From the NCBI RefSeq assembly GCF_042684365.1, contig NZ_JBHULI010000002.1, positions 186,001-250,000 on the forward strand: DNA of 64,000 bases, read 5' to 3'. Positions 35,425 to 43,442 of this stretch are shown here, in pieces; position 1 is the stretch's first letter, and every line of letters starts with the position of its first letter. A model generated the notes under the pieces. It was not told the DNA's origin, did not search any database, and saw only the letters and a list, made by a program, of their open reading frames with translations. The DNA is from Gracilimonas halophila. GTDB taxonomy: Bacteria; Bacteroidota; Rhodothermia; Balneolales; Balneolaceae. A program made the translations under genes and the position numbers.

Positions 35425-36153
35425 TTAATGATAGTAAGTAATCAGCCCGCAAATTGAAAATTGCCTTTCCCTGCGATAGAGACACGATGCATCGTGTCTC
35501 TTTACTTTACAAATAAAAATCTCATCCAGTTCAAAAATATGATATCCAGGAGGGCATTTTTGCAGAGAATTTATCATTCCCACAGCAACTTTCTGGGCTA
35601 AAATAGGGCGGTACTTTTTCAGTCCGGGGATCTTGGTGAACAAACGAGCCATCAGTAAGCCAAATTTCTCTGCGGGCCGCTTCTCGTTTCGGTCACCATC
35701 CAGAATTGAGGGGCGCAAAACGGTAGTGACCTCAAAAGGCAACTCTTTTACAGCTTCATCCAGCTCTCCTTTGAGGCGGGAATAAAACATTCGGGATTGA
35801 TGGTTGGCACCGGCCGAAGAAACCAGGGAATATTTCTTCACCCCGTTTTTAGCAGCGGCTTTGGCGGTTTCATATTGATAGGTGAAGTCTACAGTGTACT
35901 GCGCTTCCTGACTTCCGGCTTTTTTGATAGTAGTTCCGAGTGCCGAGTAGAATTCATCGCCGGTGAGAAGGTGTTTCCATTCATTCACCTCATCAAAATT
36001 AATGACATGCTCTTCCAGCTTCGGGTGGCTTATACCGGTACTTCGCCGATGGAAGACTTTCACTGTTTGATAGTGTTCATCTTCCAGAAGCAGATTCATA
36101 ATTTCTGAACCTACTAATCCGGTTGCTCCTATTACGATAGCTGTTTTACTCAT
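35425..36153 (-). CDS. NAD(P)-binding Rossmann protein with run-on C-terminus
   Basis: An atypical SDR (NAD(P)H-binding, oxidoreductase HTATIP2-like): MSKTAIVIGATGLVGSEIMN, then YSLVSSAGANHQSRMFYSRLKGELD (Ser and Tyr-x3-Lys-like), and TVLRPSILDGDR. Relatives end shortly after a segment like YHIFELDEI. Here about 27 extra residues (KVKRHDASCLYRRERQF...) follow; they come from a palindromic element at 35479-35500, so the original stop seems lost or replaced. Function: reductase or electron transfer; substrate unknown. Confidence 0.8.
   Translation of the reverse strand: MSKTAIVIGATGLVGSEIMNLLLEDEHYQTVKVFHRRSTGISHPKLEEHVINFDEVNEWKHLLTGDEFYSALGTTIKKAGSQEAQYTVDFTYQYETAKAAAKNGVKKYSLVSSAGANHQSRMFYSRLKGELDEAVKELPFEVTTVLRPSILDGDRNEKRPAEKFGLLMARLFTKIPGLKKYRPILAQKVAVGMINSLQKCPPGYHIFELDEIFICKVKRHDASCLYRRERQFSICGLITYYH
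35479..35500. repeat. 22-bp perfect palindrome inside a gene end
   Basis: GAGACACGATG followed by its reverse complement. It is translated as part of RHDASC in the Rossmann protein. It looks like a dispersed palindromic repeat that inserted at the 3' end of the gene. Confidence 0.8.
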
Positions 36154-36160
36154 TTTTGAA

Positions 36161-36240
36161 AGGGTGAAAGTTGATGTTACCTGAATACAGCTTGGAGTAT
36201 AATAAATGAAACCATCACTCTATCAACTTTCAACTCTCAT
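36161..36240. repeat. Gene-less pair of 7-nt-unit arms
   Basis: Left arm AGGGTGAAAGTTGATG (36161-36176) and right arm starting ATCACTCTATCAAC (36214-36240) face each other over about 37 bases. Bases 36214-36235 are identical to 25877-25898 next to the broken four-helix gene. No ORF lies between the arms. Confidence 0.8.
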
Positions 36241-36286
36241 TTCCCAATTATTCAACAATCCTATGACAAAAAAGGTCTTAAGCGAA

Positions 36287-38467
36287 TTAACGTCTCATTC
36301 CCTCAAGATCGAGTAAAAAAGCATATTCCAGTGCCGTTTGGCGATAACGCTCAAACCGGCCTGACGCTCCGCCATGCCCGGCTTTCATATTTGTCTTTAA
36401 CAGCAGGACATTATCGCCCGTCTTTTTATCTCTTAATTTAGCCACCCACTTCGCAGGTTCCCAATACTGAACCTGTGAGTCGAATAATCCGGTCGTTACC
36501 AGCAGGTTAGGATATTCCTGTTCTACAACATTGTCATATGGGGAGTAAGAAAGCATATAGTGATAGGAGTCTTCATTTTTGGGGTTACCCCATTCATCGA
36601 ATTCGTTTGTGGTTAATGGAATGGTTTCATCCAGCATTGTTGAAACTACATCTACAAAAGGAACGGCGGCGATTGCTCCATTAAACTGCTTTGGAGCTAT
36701 ATTTACAACGGCTCCCATCAGCAACCCTCCGGCACTACCTCCACGGGCATACATGTGAGGGGCAGATGAATAGCCATTATCTTCAAGGTATTTGGCTACG
36801 TCTATAAAGTCGGTAAAGGTATTTATTTTGTTGAACATCTTGCCGTCCTCATACCATTGCCGTCCCATTTCTTGTCCGCCCCGTATGTGAGCAATGGCAT
36901 AGATAAACCCTCGATCTAAAAGACTCAACAAGGAAGAATTGAACCATGGGTCGGTAGAAGAGCCATAGGAACCATAGGAATAAAGCAGCAGAGGGGTATA
37001 AGGGCTTTTCGCTACGGAGTTTTTGTACACTACGGAAACAGGAACCATCACTCCGTCTCTTGCTTCGGCAAAGAAGCGTTCTGTTGTGTAATCATCCGGA
37101 TTATGACCGCCCACAACTTCTTGCTGCTTCATTAAATCCATTTCGCGGGTATTCATGTTATAGTCATAGATAGAATTTGGCGTGGTTAAAGAGGAATAAC
37201 CAAATCGAAGGGTTTCAGTATCAAACTCAGGATTTGTTGAGGTGTACGCCACATAAGCTTGTTCATCGAATTCCAGATTATGCTCTTCTTGTGTGTTTTG
37301 GTCTATGACTTTAATATTGGTGAGCGCATTGCCCCGCTCGCTAACTACCAGGTAATCTTGAAATACTTCAATGCCACTGATAAGCACATCTTCCCGGTGG
37401 GGGATTATTTCTTCCCAGTTACTTTTCTGAGTCGCATTCTCGGGGGTTTCCATAAGCCGGAAGTTGGGTGCCTGCCAATTGGTAACGATATAGAATTTAT
37501 CCTCAAAGTGATCGATAGAATATTCATGAACTTCTTCACGCGGTGTGAATTGCCGGAATTCTCCGTTAGGGTTATCGGCATTCAGAATATGATAATCGTT
37601 GGCCAGGGTACTTTGTTCACCAATTATGATGTATTGATCTGATTTTGATTTATAAACACCCAGATAAAAAGAGGGATCTTCTTCAGAATACACCAATTTA
37701 TCTGTTGAGGGGTTATTCCCTAAGGTATGCCGGTATATTTTTTCTGAAAGCAGAGACACATTGTTTTTGGTGGTGTAGAAATAGGTGCGGTTATCGTTCG
37801 CCCAGGCTCCGCTGCCTGTGGTATTATCTAATTTATCATCCAGAAACTCGCGGGTTTCCAGGTTTTTAAACCGAATGTGGTACACCCTTCGGCTTAAAGT
37901 GTCTTCCCCAAAAGCCAGGATCTTGTTGTCAGGACTTACCTGAAGTCCTGTAGCTGAATAATAATCGTGGCCTTCAGCCAACTCATTTACATCGATCAGG
38001 ATTTCTTCTTCAGCATCAAGGGATCCTTTTTTGCGGGAATAAATGGGATATTCCTTTCCTTCTTCATATCGGGTGTAATACCAATATCCATTCTTGAAAT
38101 AGGGAAGAGATTCGTCTGTTTCTTTAATTCTGCCAACAATTTCTTCGTACAATTTCTCCTGAAGCCCCTCGGTATCTTTCATGGCAAGATCGGTATACTC
38201 ATTTTCGCTATTCAGGTAATCGAGCACTTTCTGTGTTTGAGCGTCCGGTGTTTCAGCAATTTTTTGTTCATCGGTGAGACGCATCCAAAAATAGGGGTCG
38301 ATCCTGGTATCTCCGTGGATGGTAAGCACTGAATCCTGTTTTTCAGCGTCCGGAGGAGAAAGGTTGATTACGTTGCTTTTTATGGTTGATTCGCGTTGCC
38401 AATCACAACCGGTTAGCAATACAAAAGCAAAAAGAATGAGCGTAAAATGTTTAAAATAGAGCTTCAT
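36287..38467 (-). CDS. Prolyl oligopeptidase family (S9A) lipoprotein
   Basis: A 726-aa oligopeptidase of the PtrB/oligopeptidase B type. The beta-propeller covers about 70-430 and the alpha/beta-hydrolase domain the rest. Nucleophile Ser is in ARGGSAGGLLMGAV, Asp in TTGLFDSQV and His in MKAGHGGASGR. The frame opens at 38524, but MKLYFKHFTLILFAFVLLTGCD from ATG 38467 gives a clean lipobox, so that start is used. It cuts short peptides after basic or prolyl residues, probably in the periplasm. Confidence 0.93.
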   Translation of the reverse strand: MKLYFKHFTLILFAFVLLTGCDWQRESTIKSNVINLSPPDAEKQDSVLTIHGDTRIDPYFWMRLTDEQKIAETPDAQTQKVLDYLNSENEYTDLAMKDTEGLQEKLYEEIVGRIKETDESLPYFKNGYWYYTRYEEGKEYPIYSRKKGSLDAEEEILIDVNELAEGHDYYSATGLQVSPDNKILAFGEDTLSRRVYHIRFKNLETREFLDDKLDNTTGSGAWANDNRTYFYTTKNNVSLLSEKIYRHTLGNNPSTDKLVYSEEDPSFYLGVYKSKSDQYIIIGEQSTLANDYHILNADNPNGEFRQFTPREEVHEYSIDHFEDKFYIVTNWQAPNFRLMETPENATQKSNWEEIIPHREDVLISGIEVFQDYLVVSERGNALTNIKVIDQNTQEEHNLEFDEQAYVAYTSTNPEFDTETLRFGYSSLTTPNSIYDYNMNTREMDLMKQQEVVGGHNPDDYTTERFFAEARDGVMVPVSVVYKNSVAKSPYTPLLLYSYGSYGSSTDPWFNSSLLSLLDRGFIYAIAHIRGGQEMGRQWYEDGKMFNKINTFTDFIDVAKYLEDNGYSSAPHMYARGGSAGGLLMGAVVNIAPKQFNGAIAAVPFVDVVSTMLDETIPLTTNEFDEWGNPKNEDSYHYMLSYSPYDNVVEQEYPNLLVTTGLFDSQVQYWEPAKWVAKLRDKKTGDNVLLLKTNMKAGHGGASGRFERYRQTALEYAFLLDLEGMRR

Positions 38468-38540
38468 TATATAATCCGGTTTATTATTAATTAGGGAATC
38501 TATCAGTTTTAGCTGAAAAGACAACTATTTAACAGAAAAA

Positions 38541-39761
38541 TTACTCGATGGAATCAAGGACTCTTTTTACTACACCATCCATTGCACTGCTATCGATCCA
38601 TCGTGTGACGATCACAAGATCATTTTCCTGATCTACATACACCATGTTTACTCCTGAGCCGAGGTGAAAAAATGCTGAAGTTGGGGCACTTGGCAACCGG
38701 TCTTTATTAACATTCAAAAACCAATTCATGAAACCGTAATTGGTATTCGCTTCCGTTGGTGTATGAGCCATTCTGTTCCATTCCTCAGAAATGACCTGCT
38801 CGTCTTTCCACTTACCATTTCTTAAAGTCAGCAATCCAAATCGAGCCTGGTCTCTTGCGCTGATGAACATGCCACCGCCCCAGTGGCCTCCTCCGCTCAC
38901 GGCCTGCATTTGCTGTCCGTCAATGATAACCCATGAATTTTCGTACCCCATCCAGCGCCAGGTAGGAGAAGCGCCGATCTTATCCATTACCTCTTCACGA
39001 AGTACTTTGGGAAGCGGTTCACGCAGTAGATTCATAGCAGCTAAAGCCAGCAGGTTTACCCGTGTATCATTGTATTCAAATACAGATCCCGGTTCATGTC
39101 GTTCGCGGGTCATCCATTCGGAGCGATCTCCGGTGGGCCGGTCAGCCCAGTCCGGCTTCCCCCACAGAGTCCCTTCCCAATCAGAAGTCTGCCGTAGCAG
39201 GTGGTTCCAGGTGATCTTGGAGTTGTGTTCTCCTTTGAAGGGCTGAAAGACCTTTTGGTCTTTAAAAGCATCTGCTTTGTTTTGATTGTTATCCCATTCC
39301 ATAAAGTAGATGGGAGCCATATATTGGTCAACCCTGTCATTTACATCACGGATCAATCCACGGTCATAAGCAATACCAATTGTGGTAGTGAGAAAGCTTT
39401 TGGTTACGCTGTGCGTCATATCCACACGAAATGGCTCTCCCCATTCTGCTACGATGTATCCGTCTTTAATGATGATCCCGGTTTGCTCCCCGCGATCCTT
39501 GAAGGGGCCAATGCCATCCCCAAACGGCTCTCGCCCAAAGGTGCCGTAGTGATTTTCTTCCATGCTTCGGGGGTTATCAGTTTCCTGAGCCTGAGCATAT
39601 TCTATCGCTTCCTGAATTTTATCAGCATTTAATCCTGCTTCTTCAGGAGTCCTTTTTTCCCAATCACCCCATTCACCGGGATAGTAGGTTTGGGCCCACG
39701 TTGTTGAGCTTAGCAGAACGGTAACAATGAGGGTTAGTAATATGCGGTAAAAACGAGTCAT
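38541..39761 (-). CDS. Secreted serine hydrolase (beta-lactamase family)
   Basis: A 406-aa exported protein (signal peptide ends TTWAQTYYPG) of PF00144. Motifs: SxxK in MTHSVTKSFL, YxN as EYNDTRVN, and a Gly-rich GGGHWGGG. It starts GEWGDWEKRTPEEAGLNADKI, as in 6-aminohexanoate-dimer-hydrolase-like proteins. Eight bases separate it from the PqqB-like gene upstream, so they are co-transcribed. Confidence 0.88.
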   Translation of the reverse strand: MTRFYRILLTLIVTVLLSSTTWAQTYYPGEWGDWEKRTPEEAGLNADKIQEAIEYAQAQETDNPRSMEENHYGTFGREPFGDGIGPFKDRGEQTGIIIKDGYIVAEWGEPFRVDMTHSVTKSFLTTTIGIAYDRGLIRDVNDRVDQYMAPIYFMEWDNNQNKADAFKDQKVFQPFKGEHNSKITWNHLLRQTSDWEGTLWGKPDWADRPTGDRSEWMTRERHEPGSVFEYNDTRVNLLALAAMNLLREPLPKVLREEVMDKIGASPTWRWMGYENSWVIIDGQQMQAVSGGGHWGGGMFISARDQARFGLLTLRNGKWKDEQVISEEWNRMAHTPTEANTNYGFMNWFLNVNKDRLPSAPTSAFFHLGSGVNMVYVDQENDLVIVTRWIDSSAMDGVVKRVLDSIE

Positions 39762-39768
39762 GATATAG

Positions 39769-40704
39769 TTAGTTTAATGAGATAATTTGTCCTTCTGAAG
39801 CCACCCGAAATCCAAGATCTTCAACTTCCCTGCGCTCAGGACTGTCTAAGATCAATGGATTGGTATGATTAAAATGAATAAACATAATTTTTGACTTCTC
39901 TGAAGCAGGAAGATTGTTAAAAAGCTTTATGCTTTCCTCCACATAGGGATGAGGAATCTCACTCATGTCCCGGCCGGGGAGTTCTTCGGCATCATAGAAA
40001 GTACCATCGAGGAGAGCGACGTCAACGGCGGCAATTTCCTTGATGATATCCCTTTCCCAGATATGCCACTTATTGATGTCAGGAATGAAGAGCACTTTTT
40101 TGGTTGGAGATTCAATTCGGTAACCGACTGTTTCAGAATATTCATCCCTGTGGGGTACTATGAATGGAGTAACAGATAAATTTTGGGTGAGCCGGATGGC
40201 AGAGTCGGCCTGTATATCTTGAAGTGAAATGTTATTCATGTTCACCAGTTGACTCCAGGGCCCATTGGTTTCCAGGTAGGATCGCATTCCTGGCATGGTA
40301 TAAACCGGAACTTCAGAAGTACCCATAACTTCATGGCCAAGATACATTAGCCCTGTGTAATGGCCTATATGGGCGTGAGTCAAAAAAAATCCGGAAAGAT
40401 CATCGATGGCAGAAATGGTCTTAAGTTGATGAAGCTGTGCGGTAAAATCCGGAGTAGCTTCAAAGATCCTGTTTTGACCTGTGGTTTGATCAGTAAGACC
40501 TAAACTGACCACATGCCGTTTTTCAACCCTGCCCTCCCAGAATTGTTGGCAATGTTCTTTGTTACAATCAGCTTGTGGAAATCCGGCATCCTGGGCTATG
40601 CCTAGTATTGTTATGGACTGGTCAGTTTCTTGAGTTGGTTCCGGGTTCAATTTCTCAGAACATGCCGTGATCAAAAGTAAAGTAAAGATAAGAAGTCGAT
40701 TCAT
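39769..40704 (-). CDS. PqqB-like MBL-fold lipoprotein hydrolase
   Basis: A 311-aa lipoprotein (LLITACSEKL) with a metallo-beta-lactamase fold. The start GIAQDAGFPQADCNKEHC resembles PqqB, whose pattern is G(x)GGFPQ-C-C, and the metal motif is FFLTHAHIGHYTGL. Further ligands are in FIVPHRDEYS and LLDGTFYDAEEL. PqqB itself is cytoplasmic and works in PQQ synthesis; this one is exported and no other pqq gene is near, so another substrate is likely. Confidence 0.82.
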   Translation of the reverse strand: MNRLLIFTLLLITACSEKLNPEPTQETDQSITILGIAQDAGFPQADCNKEHCQQFWEGRVEKRHVVSLGLTDQTTGQNRIFEATPDFTAQLHQLKTISAIDDLSGFFLTHAHIGHYTGLMYLGHEVMGTSEVPVYTMPGMRSYLETNGPWSQLVNMNNISLQDIQADSAIRLTQNLSVTPFIVPHRDEYSETVGYRIESPTKKVLFIPDINKWHIWERDIIKEIAAVDVALLDGTFYDAEELPGRDMSEIPHPYVEESIKLFNNLPASEKSKIMFIHFNHTNPLILDSPERREVEDLGFRVASEGQIISLN

Positions 40705-40741
40705 ATCAGAATGAAGTAAAAACAGAGGTCAATTCAAAGAC

Positions 40742-41155
40742 TTGAAAAAGCTGAAAGTTTTCCAAAATAATTGCTACACTCAGGCATCATTTCAACCAAG
40801 TGAATATCTGATGCTACTGACAGTCCTGATTCTAATCACCGCATTTCTGCTAAACCTGTTTTTGCCATGGTGGAGCATCGCCATTCCCGGATTGATCTTT
40901 GGTTACTTCTTAAATGAAAAACCTCTTCCCTCTTTTGGTTGGGGTTTTTTAGCCCTCTTCCTGCTTTGGGGCGGGCAAGCGCTCTACATTCATCTTGCCA
41001 ATGATGCCATACTTTCCTCCCGGATTGCGGAAATGCTTTCAGTAGGCTCACCTATTTTGGTGGTTTTGATCACCGGAATTCTTGGTGGTTTTATTAGTGG
41101 TTTGGCTACTTTGACTGGTTCTTTGGTGGAGGAGACGCCGAGGGAGTTTAGTTAA
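40742..41155 (+). CDS. Small four-helix membrane protein
   Basis: A 137-aa protein with about four membrane segments (near 22-40, 43-57, 65-86, 103-128). TTG 40742 is the longest start; an in-frame ATG inside (SEYLM) would remove the first segment's cap. I recognise no family. It is divergent from the PqqB-like gene and next to the GxxExxY cassette. Confidence 0.55.
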   Translation: MKKLKVFQNNCYTQASFQPSEYLMLLTVLILITAFLLNLFLPWWSIAIPGLIFGYFLNEKPLPSFGWGFLALFLLWGGQALYIHLANDAILSSRIAEMLSVGSPILVVLITGILGGFISGLATLTGSLVEETPREFS

Positions 41156-41163
41156 TATTTTTG

Positions 41164-41246
41164 GAATCGCGGATTAGGCGGATGTAGGGATTTCACGGAT
41201 CTTTATAAATCCGCGTTAATCCAAAAATCCGGTTAATCCGCGATTC
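41164..41246. repeat. 83-bp element of 9-nt units, left copy
   Basis: Reads as near-strict nonamers: GCGGATTAG, GCGGATGTA, then (one base short) GGGATTTCA, CGGATCTTT, followed by ATAAATCCG, CGTTAATCC, AAAAATCCG, GTTAATCCG. The GGATT units are mirrored by AATCC units, and the ends GAATCGCGGATTA and TAATCCGCGATTC are inverted. It is a direct repeat of 41684-41766. Its last base is the first base of the GxxExxY stop codon on the minus strand. Confidence 0.92.
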
Positions 41247-41635
41247 TACCGCTTAGAAAGAATCAACCGTTTGAATTCCAAACTTTTTGACCCAAAGTTT
41301 ATTAACAATCCCACCTCTAATTTGTAGGCTTTCAGATAATTAAGAGCTTGAGCCATGTGGACGTCTTCCAGATCAGAAACAGCTTTTATCTCAACTAATA
41401 CTTTTCCGTCTACTACAAAATCAGCCCTTCGTGTTCCTATTGGTTGTTCAAGGTCTCTGTAAAAGATCTGCTGATCAATTTCCCGTTCGAAAGTTAATTC
41501 TGCTTTTTGGAATTCGTAAGCTAAAGCCCTTTGATAGATGACTTCCTGAAATCCATTCCCTAAAAATTTATGAACCTCGAAGGATGCACCAATTATTTTC
41601 TCTGTGAGATCATGATACTTTAGATCTGATTTCAT
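41246..41635 (-). CDS. GxxExxY protein (PD-(D/E)XK-like)
   Basis: A small protein of the GxxExxY family (PDDEXK_3). The motif is in GNGFQEVIYQRAL (Gly, Glu, Tyr), followed by FEREIDQQIFYRD and a nuclease-like core ADFVVDGKVLVEIKAV (Asp and Glu-x-Lys). It ends with YLKAYKLEVGLLINFGSKSLEFKR. The frame is open from 41716, but the first 27 residues overlap the upstream repeat; ATG 41635 before KSDLKYHDLTEKIIGAS is the family start (129 aa). Its role is unknown; relatives occur in repeat-rich sites and rRNA intervening sequences. The flanking 83-bp elements suggest a mobile cassette. Confidence 0.9.
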   Translation of the reverse strand: MKSDLKYHDLTEKIIGASFEVHKFLGNGFQEVIYQRALAYEFQKAELTFEREIDQQIFYRDLEQPIGTRRADFVVDGKVLVEIKAVSDLEDVHMAQALNYLKAYKLEVGLLINFGSKSLEFKRLILSKR

Positions 41636-41683
41636 TCTTCCCCCGTTTTCCCAGATTTTGAAAATAATATAGTAAAATGTATT

Positions 41684-41766
41684 GAATCGCGGATTAAGGG
41701 GATTACAGGATTTCACGGATCTTTATAAATCCGCGTTAATCCAAAAATCCGGTTATTCCGCGATTC
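41684..41766. repeat. 83-bp element of 9-nt units, right copy
   Basis: Strict nonamers GCGGATTAA, GGGGATTAC, AGGATTTCA, CGGATCTTT, ATAAATCCG, CGTTAATCC, AAAAATCCG, GTTATTCCG (41689-41760). Same length and orientation as the left copy, with about eight differences, most of them in the second and third units. It lies 48 bases upstream of the GxxExxY start. Confidence 0.92.
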
Positions 41767-41917
41767 AAAACCCAAAATTGATAATCTTACTTCCCGAAAT
41801 GATTCACAAATATTACAATCAAAAATTGAATCCAATCTCCGTACTCCTTATCTTAGGCAAACTTCAAAAAAGCTCATACTCAAATTAACGATTTAGCAAT
41901 CCATAGCTTTGAAGCAC

Positions 41918-42020
41918 TGCCGGCGCACACCCAAAAATGGAGGTCGTGCGATTGATGGCATTATTATTTGCCCATATTAATTTTCAAATCCGACGCGGTT
42001 TCCGTAGTCGGATTTTTTTT
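41918..42020 (+). ncRNA. Candidate ~100-nt small RNA or carAB leader
   Basis: A -7-like TAGCTTTG at 41904-41911 is followed about 100 bases later by a textbook terminator. A local stem CGCAC...GTGCG (about 41925-41950) carries a GGAGG in its loop. There is no + strand gene that the terminator would otherwise serve closer than 800 bases. A short frame MALLFAHINFQIRRGFRSRIFF runs into the terminator stem, so transcription attenuation of carAB is an alternative. Confidence 0.4.
41986..42020 (+). terminator. Intrinsic terminator upstream of carA
   Basis: AAATCCGAC pairs with GTCGGATTT over a loop that contains a further CGG/CCG pair, followed by a run of eight T (42013-42020). Confidence 0.88.
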
Positions 42021-42166
42021 GAGCTAAAAAATTTCCCCTCTTTTTTATATACCATTGTTTTTGATGTTCTGAGACTGAAACCTTGGCAACATCGACCCTC
42101 ACCTTTGTTTCCTCTCCCGGGAGAAGAAGACTCTGTATTTGAGTGCCAATGTAAAATAGGCTATTT

Positions 42167-42198
42167 CCCCTCCTTGGAGGGGATTAAGAGAAGGGTCA
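42167..42198. repeat. Dispersed G-rich element, copy 2
   Basis: The perfect stem CCCCTCCTTGGAGGGG is followed by ATTAAGAGAAGGGTCA. The last 20 bases match 31565-31584 with 3 mismatches. Confidence 0.65.
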
Positions 42199-42285
42199 AT
42201 AGCTCCAGAGCCCGAACAGTTTTTAGCATAATCGATACCCCCCCAAAACCAACAAATTTCACCAACCCAGAACTATATCTAATCC

Positions 42286-43389
42286 ATGTCATTAAACGAA
42301 AGAAAAAAAGCAATACTTGCACTCTCTGACGGAACCGTGGTTCACGGGAAGGCCGTTGGCTATGAAGGCATCACCGGCGGCGAGCTGTGTTTTAATACAA
42401 GCATGACCGGCTATCAGGAAATTTTCACCGATCCCAGTTATTATGGTCAGCTCATGATGATGACCTATCCGCATATTGGGAACTATGGAACCCAGCCGCG
42501 TGATGATGAAGCCCGAAAAGTGATGGTTGCAGGTATTATCTGCCGAGCCTTCTCTCATGAGTATAGTAACACCATGGCGGATCGAAGTCTTCAGGAATAC
42601 CTGGAAGACAATGAGATCACAGGGATTTCAGGTGTTGATACCCGGAAGCTGGTTCGTCACGTTCGAGAGAAAGGTGTGATGAACGCGGTGATATCCAGCA
42701 CGGAAATGGATGAAAAGAAACTTATCCAGATGGCTAAAGATTGGGACGATATGGAAGGCCTTGAGCTTGCCACTAAAGTCACTCGTTTCGAAGCCCAAAC
42801 CGTGAATGGAAAAGATGAATTCAGAGTTGCCGCTTTCGATTACGGCATCAAGCAAAACATCATTAATAATTTAAATAAGCGTGGTTGTACACTTCGGATC
42901 TTTCCGGCTAAAACAACAGTGGATGAGATCAAAGAATGGGAAGCCGATGGCTACTTTTTCAGCAACGGTCCGGGCGACCCCACTGCAACAGCTGAGTATG
43001 CTCTCGAAGCTGTGAATTACGCGAAGGAAACCGGTAAACCGATGTTCGGTATCTGTCTTGGCCACCAGTTAATGGCTCTCAGTGAAGGACTCAAAACTAC
43101 CAAGATGTTTGTAGGTCATCGGGGAGCCAATCAGCCCGTGAAAAACCTGGAAACCGGACTCGTGGAGATATCAACCCAAAACCACGGTTTTGCAGTCGAT
43201 GAAGATTCTCTCGATGAGAAGATTGCTGAAGTCACCCACATTAATCTGAACGACAATACCATTGAAGGATTGAAGTTCAAAAACTTCCCGGGATTCTCAG
43301 TGCAATATCACCCGGAGGCATCTCCCGGTCCGCATGACTCAGCGTACCTGTTCGATCAATTTATCGACATGATGAAAGCACAAAAATAA
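42286..43389 (+). CDS. carA: Carbamoyl-phosphate synthase small subunit
   Basis: Glutaminase that feeds ammonia to CarB for pyrimidine and arginine synthesis. The N-terminal CPSase domain starts ALSDGTVVHGKAVGYEG and includes GVDTRKLVRHVREKG. The C-terminal glutaminase has the Cys nucleophile in FGICLGHQLMALSEG and His-Glu in QYHPEASPGPHDS. At 367 aa it is typical. carB begins 53 bases downstream. Confidence 0.97.
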   Translation: MSLNERKKAILALSDGTVVHGKAVGYEGITGGELCFNTSMTGYQEIFTDPSYYGQLMMMTYPHIGNYGTQPRDDEARKVMVAGIICRAFSHEYSNTMADRSLQEYLEDNEITGISGVDTRKLVRHVREKGVMNAVISSTEMDEKKLIQMAKDWDDMEGLELATKVTRFEAQTVNGKDEFRVAAFDYGIKQNIINNLNKRGCTLRIFPAKTTVDEIKEWEADGYFFSNGPGDPTATAEYALEAVNYAKETGKPMFGICLGHQLMALSEGLKTTKMFVGHRGANQPVKNLETGLVEISTQNHGFAVDEDSLDEKIAEVTHINLNDNTIEGLKFKNFPGFSVQYHPEASPGPHDSAYLFDQFIDMMKAQK

Positions 43390-43442
43390 TACGACAGCCC
43401 AAGAACGAAAACACCATTAACGAATAATTACTCACAAAACCC

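Larger units (their letters stand above)
41767..42285. other. 519-base region before carA with possible leader RNA
   Basis: No convincing protein gene. It holds a -7-like TAGCTTTG (41904-41911), a strong terminator (41986-42020), a palindrome TCTCCCGGGAGA near 42113, and the perfect stem CCCCTCCTTGGAGGGG (42167-42182) of a dispersed element. Frames crossing it (for example 41937-42329) read through these structures and are not credible genes. Confidence 0.5.

Noticed and set aside
41164..41766. CRISPR array
   Set aside because: Only two long repeats flanking a coding sequence; no set of equal short spacers and no cas genes.
41937..42329. 130-aa ORF upstream of carA
   Set aside because: Runs through a terminator and a palindromic repeat and overlaps the carA start; at most its first part could be a leader peptide.
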